DNA of 64,000 nucleotides from Canna indica (lineage: Eukaryota; Streptophyta; Magnoliopsida; Zingiberales; Cannaceae): contig CP136896.1 in the NCBI GenBank assembly GCA_034359265.1, forward strand, positions 9,393,501-9,457,500, read 5' to 3'. The notes under the pieces were generated by a model. That model saw nothing but the letters and a program-made list of their open reading frames with translations. It did no database searches and was not told where the DNA came from. Positions within the stretch are counted from its first letter, which is position 1; the number at the start of each line of letters is the position of its first letter. The position numbers were made by a program, and so were the translations under genes. Shown piece by piece: positions 24,701 through 38,893 of this stretch.

Positions 24701-26303
24701 GCTATTCTGTGAAATCAAACCAGAACAGCTAAGTTGTTCTAGATATTGATTCAATGATTCCAGATCCGCAAGAACAGCTTTAAGAACAAGCTGTTCTTGA
24801 TTCGAGAAAGCAACTGTTCTTGATTCGAGAACAGCAACTGTTCTTGCTGTTCTTGCTTGTTCTTAAATCAAGAACAGCTTGTTCTTAAAGCTGTTCTTGA
24901 TTCAAGAAAGCTGTTCTTGATTGGTTGCAGCTGCTACTTCGGGAAAAAAAAAGAAAGGGCGGAAATGTCACAAGAATCAAAAATGGCGGAAATGCTGACT
25001 CGCCGAGCTGTGGAGAAAAGATCGTCGGAACATACCTGGCCGGAAAATAGAAAAGCGTCGCCGGAGAAGTGAGGCGCCGACGGGATGCGAGGAAGCTTCC
25101 GAGAGAGTCGCCGACGGGATGCGAGGGAGGAAGAAGATTGAAGAAGATAGAGGCGCCGATCGAGCAGGGAGGGTTTAAGTTAGGTTTTTTTTAAAAAAAA
25201 ATCAATAATTTAGATATCCCTTATCACTAAGTTGGATGAAAAAAATCGCAAAAAAAAACCCTGGCCCAGCGGTGGAACCTTTCCCGGTCCACCGCGCGGG
25301 CCAGGGTTCGAATCATGTGTTTTTTTTTCTTTTCTTGTACCGCCTATCTCGTCGGGATCTCGTCCAAGATTGGACGAGATCCCGACGAGATATATGATAT
25401 CTCGGGATCGCCTGTATCGTCCAGACGATACAGGCAAATCGACCGAGACACCGCTATCTCGACGAGATAGCGACGAGATGATAATCCTGGTGCTATCATC
25501 AATTTCTGCTTAAGCATTTTAATTAGGCTAGTGGTTTGAGCCTATGAAGTTGATGGATCAGTTATTCCATCAAGCGGTTAGTAATAAATGGTATCAGAAC
25601 AAGTCCTAGGCATGGTGAGGAAAACTATATGAGAAAGGATTGTCCAGAGATGAGATGGAGCCGCTACTAGGCTATGCCCACATGCCTCCGACTTAGGGTG
25701 TGATTCTAGGTTGTGTTAGACTTAGGTTGAGTCTTGATGAGAACGTCAAGACATAAGTGGGCGAGATTGTAATACCCCAATTTAGCATGGACGGTAAACC
25801 TTATTTTGAACAAACATATATCACATCCATTAGAAACTCATTGGTGATGGAACATTCGCAGTTCTATTTCAGTTGACTCAGTTTATTTTGCCATTAAGAT
25901 GAGTTGGTCTGGATGTTATTAACGACCCTCTGACTTGCTACTTAAATCATCAGTTTGCCTCATTGCTTTGCATGTATTTCATATCTAACTTCCTACTTTT
26001 AGATTTTAAGTGCAGATTTACCTCTGCTTACAGGTTCTACAATACTTTCTAAAGCAACTAGCAGAATTCATCATTCAGCTGCCTAAAGATGGCCAGAATG
26101 TGCTACTGGATGAGATGTACTCTCAAGTTGCTGAGTCAGACGATGTCACTAGAAAACCAGTCCTGGTGTCATGGCTCCAGTCGCTCTCATATTTATGTTC
26201 TCAAAAAATGGCTTCCTCTAGAGCTGATAAGGATGAGAAGCAAGAAAGCTCTATTTCGAGCAATGAGAACATTAATTTGAATAGAATTAATGCCCGCCTT
26301 TGA
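17293..26303 (+). CDS. Conserved plant protein of unknown function, five exons, 812 aa
   Basis: The exon model is 17293-18916, 19017-19167, 19285-19432, 19551-19796 and 26034-26303. Every junction has GT-AG ends and the phases join without a stop, giving 813 codons including TGA. The N-terminal 150 residues are Ser/Pro/Leu/Ala-rich and coded by GC-rich DNA. The rest is predicted helical and leucine-rich, in the manner of ARM/HEAT-like repeats, but I cannot name a family. Conserved-looking stretches include MFGERVAPTMFLY, YPGITSFEGMASGVAALV and ESDDVTRKPVLVSWLQSL. No signal peptide is evident. The last intron is 6,237 bp and is filled with nested transposons, so correct expression depends on splicing across them. 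The gene is convergent with the AAA ATPase gene, with 648 bp between the stop codons. The reading frame looks intact. Confidence 0.85.
20716..20813 (+). other. Exon-like relic inside the large intron
   Basis: The segment is bounded by TGCAG on the left and GTAACT on the right, and one frame reads VLDTDYPASKELFCWLEL onward to DIDEQ without a stop. A TGA sits just after the would-be acceptor in that frame. Skipping it keeps the host frame, so it is not needed. It could be an old exon of another gene or transposon. I do not recognise the protein. Confidence 0.25.
21709..21755. repeat. (TA)n microsatellite
   Basis: More than 20 consecutive TA units, inside the hAT element downstream of the transposase gene. 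Confidence 0.95.
21994..24578 (-). pseudogene. hAT transposase (BED finger, DUF659, dimerisation domain), degenerate
   Basis: Starting at 24578, the N-terminal block has a BED-type zinc finger (CSLCDNQLNRGITRLKQHLAGG then a Cys near residue 69). The core (24067-23090) is DUF659-like (TLMSDGWTDRRGRQLINFLV, VQVITDNCANYKAAG, FWTPCAAHCLDLML). A block at 23020-22780 follows. A hAT C-terminal dimerisation segment is seen at about 22690-22570 (EWWKSFGGRTPEFSKFAKR and SSGCERNWSTFE). The C-terminal tail (22458-21994) is very acidic. Defects include a frame change near 24300-24330, an in-frame TAA between the BED and DUF659 blocks (about 24085), and two stops between 23090 and 23020. One short intron may lie near 22500-22560. 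This copy is not functional. Confidence 0.88.
24661..24930. repeat. Dense array of TGTTCT / AGAACA motifs
   Basis: I count about 16 copies of TGTTCT or its complement AGAACA in 270 bp, in both orientations, many within the longer unit AGCTGTTCTTGATTC. The array lies just upstream of the hAT transposase start (24578). Subterminal arrays of short motifs are typical transposase-binding sites in hAT elements. Binding here is inference. Confidence 0.75.
25256..25335 (+). other. tRNA-like (Pol III box) segment in the hAT end
   Basis: TGGCCCAGCGG resembles an A box, and GGGTTCGAATC about 45 bp further resembles a B box. A T run of nine or more follows. The two halves also form an imperfect hairpin (CCCTGGCCC... 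with ...GGGCCAGGG). No full tRNA cloverleaf can be folded by eye, so this is a tRNA- or SINE-like relic, not a tRNA gene. Confidence 0.4.
25348..25467. repeat. Three consecutive perfect hairpins at the hAT right end
   Basis: 25348-25389 has 20-bp perfect arms with a 2-base loop. 25411-25436 has 12-bp arms (GCCTGTATCGTC) with a 2-base loop. About 25453-25471 has 8-bp arms (GCTATCTC) with a 3-base loop. All lie within 145 bp of the transposon end. The shared words CTCGTC and GACGAG suggest a short inverted motif family. Confidence 0.85.
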
Positions 26304-26951
26304 CAGCACACTTACGCCTCATTCTCAAATTCTTTCTTTTTCCTGCAAAGGAAAATTTTGTGCATACTATATATAGTTTTTTTTTGTAAAATTTGTTCTT
26401 TTTCTACAAAAGAATTTTGCATATACATATCATTGTATTATGTATAAATTTGTTTTTTTTACTACAAGGGCCAAGCTGTATAAGCGGGATTTGATCGAAT
26501 ACTTTTGCTATCAGTGCCATGTTCGTTTAAACTGAATGAGTTATTATTCCGAAATGGAAGAGAATGCTAGAAGAGTCATGATCAATTAGGGTGAAGCTGG
26601 CCACCTCCTGCGGTCAATGATATTTGCAAATTCGCATCCTTCAAGTTTTGGTTCGATTTTAGCAAATTCGTATAATTCAGGCAAAGTTTAAATTCATCTC
26701 CTTTAAATTAAGTGCTTCGGATACAAACCTCTTTAGAAAGACCCTCCTATCACATACACGTAGAAATGCACATAAACGTCACGGTTACCATTTGAATGAA
26801 TGACTAAGTTTTATATACAATCATGTTGAGGGACTACATTTGCATATACTTCTTGAGGGTGAATGACATGAGCTTTTTAGAAAAAATGAATTCTTATGTC
26901 ACATGTTTATACTGGGGACAGTTATTTTATTTCACATGAACGTGCTGCATC

Positions 26952-31356
<4,405 letters not shown>

Positions 31357-32780
31357 GGCAGCCGAGCGGGCTGGGGCGGGAGAGGAGAACTGATCGGATG
31401 CGGCAAATTGGGCGGGGCCGGAGAAGAATTGGGAGAAGGAATGACCAGATTCTTAAAATAGCTCATGCCCTAGACGGCAATAAATTGGATTTGGAAATCC
31501 GAAATTACGTTAAGAATTTCAATATTTCATACTATAGAACGAATATTTTAATTTAATTTGAATATTTTCACTTAATCTATTTTATTTTGTGATAATATAT
31601 TTATTTGATTTATATAAATCTAGGTTAAATTATGTCTTATAACATTGTGGTAGGAAAAGAAAAATCAAATTAAAAACATTCTTAGATATTTACGTAAGTA
31701 AGATAATGATGGGACCACGACTACGTTAAGATAATTATCTTCACGTTAAAAAAATAAATATGATCTAATAAATAAAAATTAATATTTAATAAGTCAATTG
31801 ATCTAGACCATTGATCTGACTACTTGATGAACGTACCAAATCAATTGATCGTTGAGGATAAATATTGAGTTGATCATCTCCCTGCCTATATAAGGAGGAG
31901 ATGCCGACGGATCTAAACACAACACAATCTAGATCTCCACCATTATCTAAAGCTGCATCTCCTAGAAAGAGATGAAAGAAAAAGAAATCAACTACGGCAA
32001 ATTAATCGACGATTGACGTTCTAATGGTGAATTCATCTAATCCATGTACATTTTTTATTATTTTCGATTTAGTAAAAGCATGAGTTATTAAAATCTTAGG
32101 CTTATTATTATGATGTGATTCATTATTTCTTACATTTGTATCATAGTCTAGTTAATTACAATTCATATTTTTCTATCATAATTAATGTCAGTTTATATGC
32201 ACGGATTAAAGCAGTCTTTGTGCTTTTACTATTATTGTACATGATTATGATATGCTATTTATATTATAAAGGGATAACGTTGGTAGCTGAGTTTTCAAAG
32301 TGATTCCTTTAAAAAAAAAAATTGGTCAATATAATTTCTTTAAAATATAATTCGAACAAAATAATCTCTAACTCGAGCAAAATAGCTGAGTTGACTTAGG
32401 CAAAATAGTTTCTAAAATACTCTAGTCAGTGACTATTTTGCCCGAGTCTTACTTTAGAGGTACCATATTGATTGAGTTTTTTTTCGAGAAATTACTGTGA
32501 AAATTTGACTATATTTGAGTGACCAAATTGTAAGTTGTCCCAAATGATCACTGTGTTTTGATGATTTATGCGCACGTTTTTTTCTTCTTCTCATATTATC
32601 GTCGTTCTCTCATGCCACGCATGAATTCATGCCATGATTTCATTCTCTCTGTTCTTCTCTTCGTATTCTATTTGATGCGAATTTATGCAAATTTCATTGA
32701 CTGCCGGAAGTAGGCAGCCACAGCCACTGAAGGACCATGTTCTGTCCGGCGAAAAGCGCGTGTGCAGGTAGAGCCGTAGA
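31357..32780. other. Intergenic region upstream of the AAA gene
   Basis: The first 110 bp next to the AAA start codon are GC-rich and probably hold its promoter and leader. The rest is AT-rich with no ORF that has a recognisable domain. TATATAAGGAGGAGATG near 31887 looks like a TATA box followed by a leader-like stretch, but I see no gene after it. Nothing else stands out. Confidence 0.3.
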
Positions 32781-32783
32781 GGT

Positions 32784-33335
32784 GAGCAAAATTTATCGAT
32801 TAACCGACTGAACCGAACCCGAATTAATCGAACCGAATTTTTTGAATAATTTTCGGTTCGATTAACGATTAAAAAAATTTAAGTTTTCGATTTTCGATTC
32901 GGTTCGATAAATTAACCGATCAGTTCGATTAATTTACCGAATTATATATTAAGTATTAAAAAATATAAAAATATATCACATAATGCTATTAGCTAAACTG
33001 GTTATGTTTGATTGCAATTATACTGGTTGCCAAGTTCAAATCTCAAGTAATTTATATTTATTATTTTAATTTATACTTAGAATATAAATACTTTAGTAAT
33101 AATTATTATTAAATAATATTTACTGTTGTAGGGCTAAGGTGTAACAAAGGTAATTGAGGAGTCTAAGGTTTGAATCTTAACCGTATATATTTATTTAATT
33201 TTTGTTTGGTAATTTCGGTCGGTTAACCGAACCAAATCTAATTTTTCTCGATTAATTCGTTCGATTAATCAAAAATTTCTGTTCGAAAAATAATTAATAA
33301 AAAATATAATGGTTCAGTTAACCAACCGATCGAGA
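32784..33335. mobile_element. Non-autonomous repeat with CCGAAC/CGGTT-rich ends
   Basis: The segment begins TAGAGGTGAGCAAA, a hAT-like terminus, and runs into repeated CCGAACC / GGTTCGATTAA words. The right part carries the same words inverted (GGTCGGTTAACCGAACC, CGATTAATTCGTTCGATTAA). Between them lies about 250 bp of AT-rich sequence with two tRNA-like boxes (GTTCAAATC near 33030, GTTTGAATC near 33165). This architecture is common in plant non-autonomous hAT-type elements. I could not fix the right end or a target duplication. Confidence 0.45.
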
Positions 33336-33339
33336 GGCA

Positions 33340-34525
33340 TGCATCAAGCAGAAAGCTTTCGCTTCTTCTCGACGAAAATAAAATGCAAGCCATGAGGATC
33401 GCCAGCATGTGTCACAAGACTTACCGTCTTCTCGGCAGTGAGGACTCTCGACTCTGCATCTCAGTGGTAGAGATACGTAGTCGAGGCCTCTCAGTAGTGA
33501 GCTTCTCGGCCGTGACCCTCTTCTCGCTGCCTACTGCCGATGCACGATGGAGGCTGGTCGGCGACGAAAGCTGGCCGTTGACAGAAGGCAGGTCTCAGGT
33601 TGAGGCTGGTCGGCGCAGAAATGAGGAAGACGAGCTGCCGTTAGTAGGGGCGGCGGCTATATAAACCCATACACGTAAGAAATGAGGACTAAGAAATTGG
33701 ATGGATGAGATTTGATTGGATTAAGATGAACGGTTGAATTTTATCCACTTGATAGATTTAACTTATGAAGAAATGAACGGCTGAGGTTCAAATTAAATTG
33801 AACGGTTGTGATTCAAATTGCTTTATGATGTTCTCTTTACAATTCAATCGCAGGAATCGGTTCACTAAAACCTGTTCACCCTTATAAATCGAAAAATCAG
33901 TTCATGTTTTTTTTTTAAATTTTGAAATCGGTTCATACTTGGTTCACTAGTTTATATCCGATTTTCATCGGATCGGTTCAATTTCGAATGATTCACTAAA
34001 TTTTTCATATTAACTTCGCTGATTCAACATGAATTATGTTTGTCTTAGCTTAGTTGCATCTAGTTCATGTTTAAATTAATGAATTTTATGTTTGATTCAA
34101 CTTCGGTTCAATATAATTTATGATTGATTCATCTTAATTATATTTGGTTCATGATTAATTGATTAATTTTACAATTGGTACATCAATTTTATCTTATAAT
34201 TAAATGATGTCATTGCTTTGGATTGTCTTTGAAATTTATTTACGATTATTTGATTGTCATCAAATTGATCAAATAGTAGGAAATAAATTTCAAATGAAGA
34301 TAATCATAATGTTACAAACAAATAAATGTCTATCATTGTGATTAGTTCATTATTTGCTAAATTTTAATTTTTACCCAAAGATAAATTATTATTTTGCAGA
34401 TAGTGAACATAAGTGGCGTAAATTATTTATTTTTAATTATATGTATATTTGTTTATCTAAAGATAACATGAGTATGTGGTTAAGAATTTTAATTTACCAT
34501 TAGGGTTATTTATATAAGGCATTTA
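33340..34525. other. AT-rich intergenic sequence
   Basis: An open frame at 33383-33664 (+) has no recognisable domain. Around 33840-34170 the words CGGTTCA and GGTTCA recur, which suggests an old repeat related to the one upstream. Nothing else can be supported. Confidence 0.3.
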
Positions 34526-34529
34526 AATT

Positions 34530-35017
34530 AGGAAAAATTAATGAAAATATCTCGAATTTTGACGTTTTTAACAAATATGACACATTTTTTTATTTAAAAT
34601 AAATATGTATTCTAACTTTTAAAATTATAACAATTATAGACTCTCGTTAGATATCTGTTTATTTATCTATTATGTGCTGACGTGGAACGCCACGTCAGCA
34701 CATAAAAATTATTTTCTAAATTCAGGATGTCACGTTATCATTAATCCTACGTGACAGATTTTTTAAAAAAAAATAGGAAAAATTAACAAAAATGACCCGA
34801 ACTTTGACATTTTTAACAAATATGACACATTCTTTTATTTGAAACAAATATGTATTTCAACTTTTAAAATTATAACAATTATAGACTCTCGTTAGATCTC
34901 TGTTTATTTACCCGTTATGTGCTGATGTGGAATGCCACGGCAACACATAAAAATTACTTTTTAAATTCAGGATGTCACGTCATCATTAATCCTGTGTGGC
35001 ATATTTTTTTAAAAAAA
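34530..35017. repeat. Tandem duplication of a ~245-bp unit
   Basis: Unit 1 (34530-34774) and unit 2 (34775-35017) share the order AGGAAAAATTAA, AACAAATATGACACATT, ATTATAGACTCTCGTTAGAT, a palindrome, then AAATTCAGGATGTCACGT and ATTAATCCT. The copies differ by scattered substitutions. Unit 1 keeps a perfect 16-bp-arm palindrome (34670-34705), while in unit 2 it has decayed. Confidence 0.85.
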
Positions 35018-35824
35018 AATATTTAAAAACTAAAACTAATCCACGTCACCACCGTAACTTAAAAACTTCAAACCTAATATCCGACCAAATTAAAAATCTA
35101 AAACCTGCCGCCCACTCGACTCGATACCCTCAACAAATCCATCGACAAAGGTGTTCCTATCATCGGCACCTCACGTCGCCTGCCATTGTCACCAGCGCCT
35201 CACCTCGAAGATTTTTTTCTTCTTATTTCTTGCATGGTCTCACTGGCGCCTCACCCCAAAGGTAACCTTTCGCCTAACCTTTCTTGCAGGCACGAGATAC
35301 CTATTTTTTTTCACCAAAGCTTGTCGCCCGAACCCTAAACCTAGATATCAATCTAACTGCAAACCATGATTCGTAGATCAAATCGACAATGAAGGACTGT
35401 TTTATCTACACGATGAGATACATCGTCAGCTTCCTCTCCGGTATATTTTACCTTGAATGTATTTTTATATCAATTCTTTGATATCAGTTCGTTTAATTAA
35501 ATATCAACATAAGTATACTGATATGTATACTGATATTAGCGACGACAATAAGTATACGCCGACAACAATAAGCGATGTGAGGCGAGATCAATCGAGGTGA
35601 TGCACCGACGACAATGGCAGGCGACGTGAGGCGCTGGCGATAGGAACACCTTCGTCGAGGGATTTGTCGAGAGTGTCGAGTCGAGTGGGCGGCAGGTTTT
35701 ACTTTTTTTAATTTGGTCGGATATTAGGTTTGAAGTTTTTAAGTTGTGGTGATGACGTGGATTAGTTTTAGTTTTTTAATATTTTTTTAAAAAAAATTCT
35801 GCCATGTAGGATTAATGATGACGT
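34977..35824. repeat. Long inverted repeat (foldback-like element)
   Basis: The left arm, 34977-35210, and right arm, 35593-35824, are inverted copies about 233 bp long. Shared words include ACGTCATCATTAATCCT, AACTAAAACTAATCCACGTCA, CTTCAAACCTAATATCCGACC and GCCGCCCACTCGACTCGA. The loop is about 380 bp. The left arm is continuous with the tandem units to its left, but the right arm has no such extension, so the right end is truncated or the left was added later. Superfamily unclear. Confidence 0.85.
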
Positions 35825-36740
35825 GGAATTGTGTGAATGATATTAGAAATGGAATACAAATTGTATACATGAGTTTTCATTTAGAGTTTTTGAAGAAATA
35901 TCAAAGTATCGAAAAAGTTGATATTTCAAATAAGTGTTACTTTGTGTTTTCGAAATCCAACTTCAAAAATTCACTTTAAATCAAATTCTTGATGAAACTT
36001 TTTGAAATTTTTACTGATAAAACTAGATTTTTCAGTGAATGTGCAATTTCAAGAATCATCTGAAAATAATTTTTGTATATTTCTCTAGAAATAACTGAAA
36101 TTGTTATCAATTGTAGGTTGAAATGATATTTTTATAATTTTCAGTTATTCTTAAAACTTGTTCAATTTTACTCAAACTTTCATGACACCACATGATGGTC
36201 ATGTAAAGAGTATATGTCAAGTTTGAAATGAAAATTATGTCCTTAAGTCAAGATATCAACATTGCATGGTTTCATTCAAAACTAAACTAGTTTTTATGAA
36301 ACTTGCTAAGTTTCAATCTTAACATTTACTCATGATTTTTCAACCTTAAGCCTATGGATACCTTACATGAGTAAATCTAAACATGTTCCACAAATATAGA
36401 TTGAAAATGAGACATTTAAGTCAACTTGTTGACTTGGGTCAACTTGGTTCAAAAGAGGTAAGCATGAATTGACATATATGTCATTTTATCCATATTCATA
36501 TGAATTTTTCACTCTAAGTGCTTGAAAATATGTCATGCATATTCCAAAACATGTTTATAAAGTTTGGACTTAAAATGAAGTGTCCAAGTTAATTTGTTGA
36601 CTTGGGTCAAACTTTTCAAGTTTAAGTCCCCTAAAGTGATATAACATTGTTCATCTAGACATGAATTTTCCTTTTTCTAAACACCTAGACTCATGTAATA
36701 TGTATATCTAAACATATTTGACAACCACTAACTCAAAATG
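35825..36740. other. AT-rich sequence without genes
   Basis: No ORF with recognisable content. The words TCATGAATT and AAATGTCAA recur, and the stretch probably belongs to the same decayed repeat region as the tandem duplication that follows. Confidence 0.3.
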
Positions 36741-37718
36741 AGATCTCTAATATGAATTTTAACCTAGATCAAATTTCATTCAATCAAGATGTCATGAAAT
36801 TGCCTAAGTTATCAAAATTTTACATACTCATGAAATTTCATATATTCATCATGCAACATCAATCATGAGTACAGAGACATCACTTAAGCATGAATATTCA
36901 ACTATTATATTAAGATTTTTTGCAAAATCAAATTCATACATTTTTCTTAAAAATTTGTCCAACCTTTTCATTTTCTTTTAGATAGCATAGTCTTCCATTA
37001 GCATTCACAACTTGCAAGTAGACTTCATTAGTAGCATAATAAAATAATATGTCTACTAGCAAACTAACTTACTAAATAGCACAAGGTTCAAAATAATGTT
37101 TCATTTAAAAATGTCAACCTATGCTAGATAGTAAAGATTCATTTTAAAAAAAATTAAAAAAAAACTAACATGATATCATAATGAATCAAGAAGATCTTAA
37201 GATGTGAAATATTTGAAGAATAAGATCTCTAAACATGTTTAACTAGTTTGGACTTATAAGAAGGTCTCTAATAATAGATGTTTACCTAGAGCAAGCTTCA
37301 TTCAATGAAATTTACCTGAGTACTAAAATTCTACCTACTCATGAGAATTCAAGAGTTTAACATGTAATCCTAATCATGAGTATAGAGACATAATTTTAGC
37401 TTAAGCATTGAGGTATAACACTAAAATTTTGAATTTATCAAAGTTATACATTATTCATGATAATTTGTCAAACTAATTTTTTTCTTCCTAACTAGCCTTC
37501 CTAAAATATTTATAACTTGCAAGTATACTTTATAAGTAGAAAATGAAACCAAATCTACATGCAAGCCATCAAACTAAATAGTGAAGAGAAAAACCAAATA
37601 TCATTTTCAAAATTCAACTTCACTAAATAGCATGTATTCATTTTCATAATAATAATTCATGATAACAAAATGAATCAAGAGATCTTAAAATATGAAATTT
37701 TGAAAAGTAAGATCTCCA
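36741..37718. repeat. Diverged tandem duplication, unit about 0.5 kb
   Basis: Copy A (36741-37237) and copy B (37261-37718) share the same word order: GGTCTCTAAT-like start, ACCTAGA, TTCATTCAAT, CTACTCATGA, AATCATGAGTA, AGAGACAT, AACTTGCAAGTA, ACTAAATAG, AATGAATCAAGA, GATCTTAA and AAGATCTC. Substitutions and indels are many, so the duplication is old. It lies next to a Copia gag fragment and may be non-coding sequence of that element. Confidence 0.75.
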
Positions 37719-38027
37719 ACCCTTCCTATTGGTTGAAAACCGAAAGTCATAATTAGCCTACGATTTAAAACCGCAAGGTCACATGAGCCCATTACAAGCT
37801 ACATAGGTCTCCGAGGAGACCGAAGATCAAAAAATCAAAAATCATTTGAAATATATTAAGAGCGGGAAAATCTACTAATATTAAGCATATATCAAACTCC
37901 AACTCTAATTTAAACAAGAGGTATAGGAGATGATACCAAAGTATTTGATGTCAACTTTACCATAGGCATCATGATGACTTGAAGTTGCAACTTTGAAATG
38001 GTACAATCTTTGAATCCCCAAGCAACT

Positions 38028-38771
38028 TCAATCAATCAACTTCATCTCATCTTGTGTGGTGGCTCCCCCTACAAGAGAATAAGAGATCTTTGGTACCCAA
38101 ATGCCTTTGGGTCCTAAGGGGTTAGTGGGCTTAGGTACCCAAAGTGTCTTCACAACACTTGGATTCATTTTAAAGACACAATCATATATAGCATGCCCAT
38201 AAACACCACAACAAAAGCAATGTCCATTAAATTTCTTTTTGTTTTTGCTATGGACAGTGAGATTTATTTTTAGAATGCTTATCATGTGAAACATGATGAG
38301 TATGAGCATTCTTGGAAACATCATTCCTCTTCTTATGATCATGAGGTTTAAAAGTAGAATATTTAACATGAGATTTAACATTAGCATAAACATTTCTTTT
38401 TGAAAAATCATTTCTACTAAAATTCTTAAATGATGAAATATTTTTCATTTCATTCATTTTCTTGTTTAGGTTTAGAACCTCATTTTTCAAATCAATCATG
38501 GAATTATGTAAAGCATGCATTTGAGATTTCAACATATAATTTTCATTTTTGATTTTTGAGTTTTCATTTTTAAAAATCTCATTCTCAATTTTGAAACCAT
38601 TTTTCAAGTTTTCATTTTCAAGATTTAAGTTCTTAAGCTCAAGTTTCAACATATCATGACAAGGATCAAATGAGCTAGATTTTAATTTCTCATTTTTTAA
38701 TTTTAGAGCATGCACATGTGAACTAAGTCTAAACAAATAATTGAAGTCCAATAAGTATGACCGGTGGAAGC
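38028..38771 (-). pseudogene. Copia-type gag fragment (coiled coil and CCHC knuckle)
   Basis: The minus-strand ORF at 38771-38248 encodes a long Asn/Lys/Glu-rich coiled coil (KNENLKLK-like heptads), and 38411-38028 carries the knuckle CFCCGVYGHAIYDC followed by LWVPKPTNPLGPKGIWVPK. That Trp-Val-Pro-Lys motif after the knuckle is common in plant Ty1/Copia polyproteins. The two blocks are in different frames and no protease, integrase or RT follows at lower coordinates, so it is a fragment. Its upstream side ends exactly where LINE 2 begins. Confidence 0.65.
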
Positions 38772-38788
38772 GACAATACACGATTATT
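38772..38788. repeat. Left target site duplication of LINE 2
   Basis: GACAATACACGATTATT is followed by ATTATTATTTTTTT, the complement of the (AAT)n/poly(A) tail of the minus-strand LINE. It matches 43773-43789 at 15 of 17 bases. Confidence 0.75.
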
Positions 38789-38893
38789 ATTATTTTTTTC
38801 AAATGTAGATAGTTCATTCCTTGATGGAAGAGTTACATAAGCTAGCTCAGTAAAGAGCTAGAGATATCACTCTCTGAATACCAGAGAGGATAA

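Larger units (their letters stand above)
21578..25489 (-). mobile_element. hAT superfamily DNA transposon, 3.9 kb
   Basis: The element is flanked by perfect 8-bp target duplications GTGCTATC (21570-21577 and 25490-25497). The left end reads CAAGCTTATTATCGCGAC and the inverted right end CAGGATTATCATCTCGTC, agreeing at 13 of 18 positions and starting CA(A/G)G as hAT ends do. It carries a minus-strand transposase relic (21994-24578), a cluster of short direct and inverted motifs upstream of that gene (24661-24930), and strong hairpins near the right end (25348-25467). It lies within the TRIM-like element inside the host intron. Confidence 0.9.
21499..25780 (+). mobile_element. TRIM-like LTR element, split by a hAT insertion
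   Basis: A terminal-repeat-like sequence starts TGTAATACCCCGGTTTAATC at 21499, is interrupted by the hAT element (21578-25489), and resumes at 25498 to about 25588. A primer-binding site complementary to initiator tRNA-Met follows at 25589-25600 (TGGTATCAGAAC, one change from the usual TGGTATCAGAGC). About 170 bp of internal sequence with no ORF leads to a second TGTAATACCCC at 25768. The second repeat resembles the first for only about 20 bases, so the right LTR is truncated or diverged. With the hAT removed the element is only a few hundred bp, hence TRIM-like. It sits in the last intron of the conserved gene. Confidence 0.6.

Noticed and set aside
24661..24930. CRISPR-like array of short repeats
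   Set aside because: Repeats are 6-15 bp, irregularly spaced and in both orientations, without unique equal-length spacers, and lie in a plant transposon.
24690..24930. Hormone-receptor-type response elements
   Set aside because: AGAACA/TGTTCT half sites resemble animal steroid elements, but plants lack those receptors. A transposase-binding array is more likely.
25256..25335. A true tRNA gene
   Set aside because: A- and B-box-like motifs exist, but no cloverleaf with proper acceptor and anticodon stems can be drawn. The arms form one long hairpin instead.
33383..33664. Small plus-strand gene (93 codons)
   Set aside because: No domain, no support from codon pattern or context, and it sits in repeat-rich DNA.
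38028..38771. Host coiled-coil zinc-knuckle gene
   Set aside because: The CCHC plus Trp-Val-Pro-Lys motif after it is typical of Copia gag, and the ORF is frame-broken.
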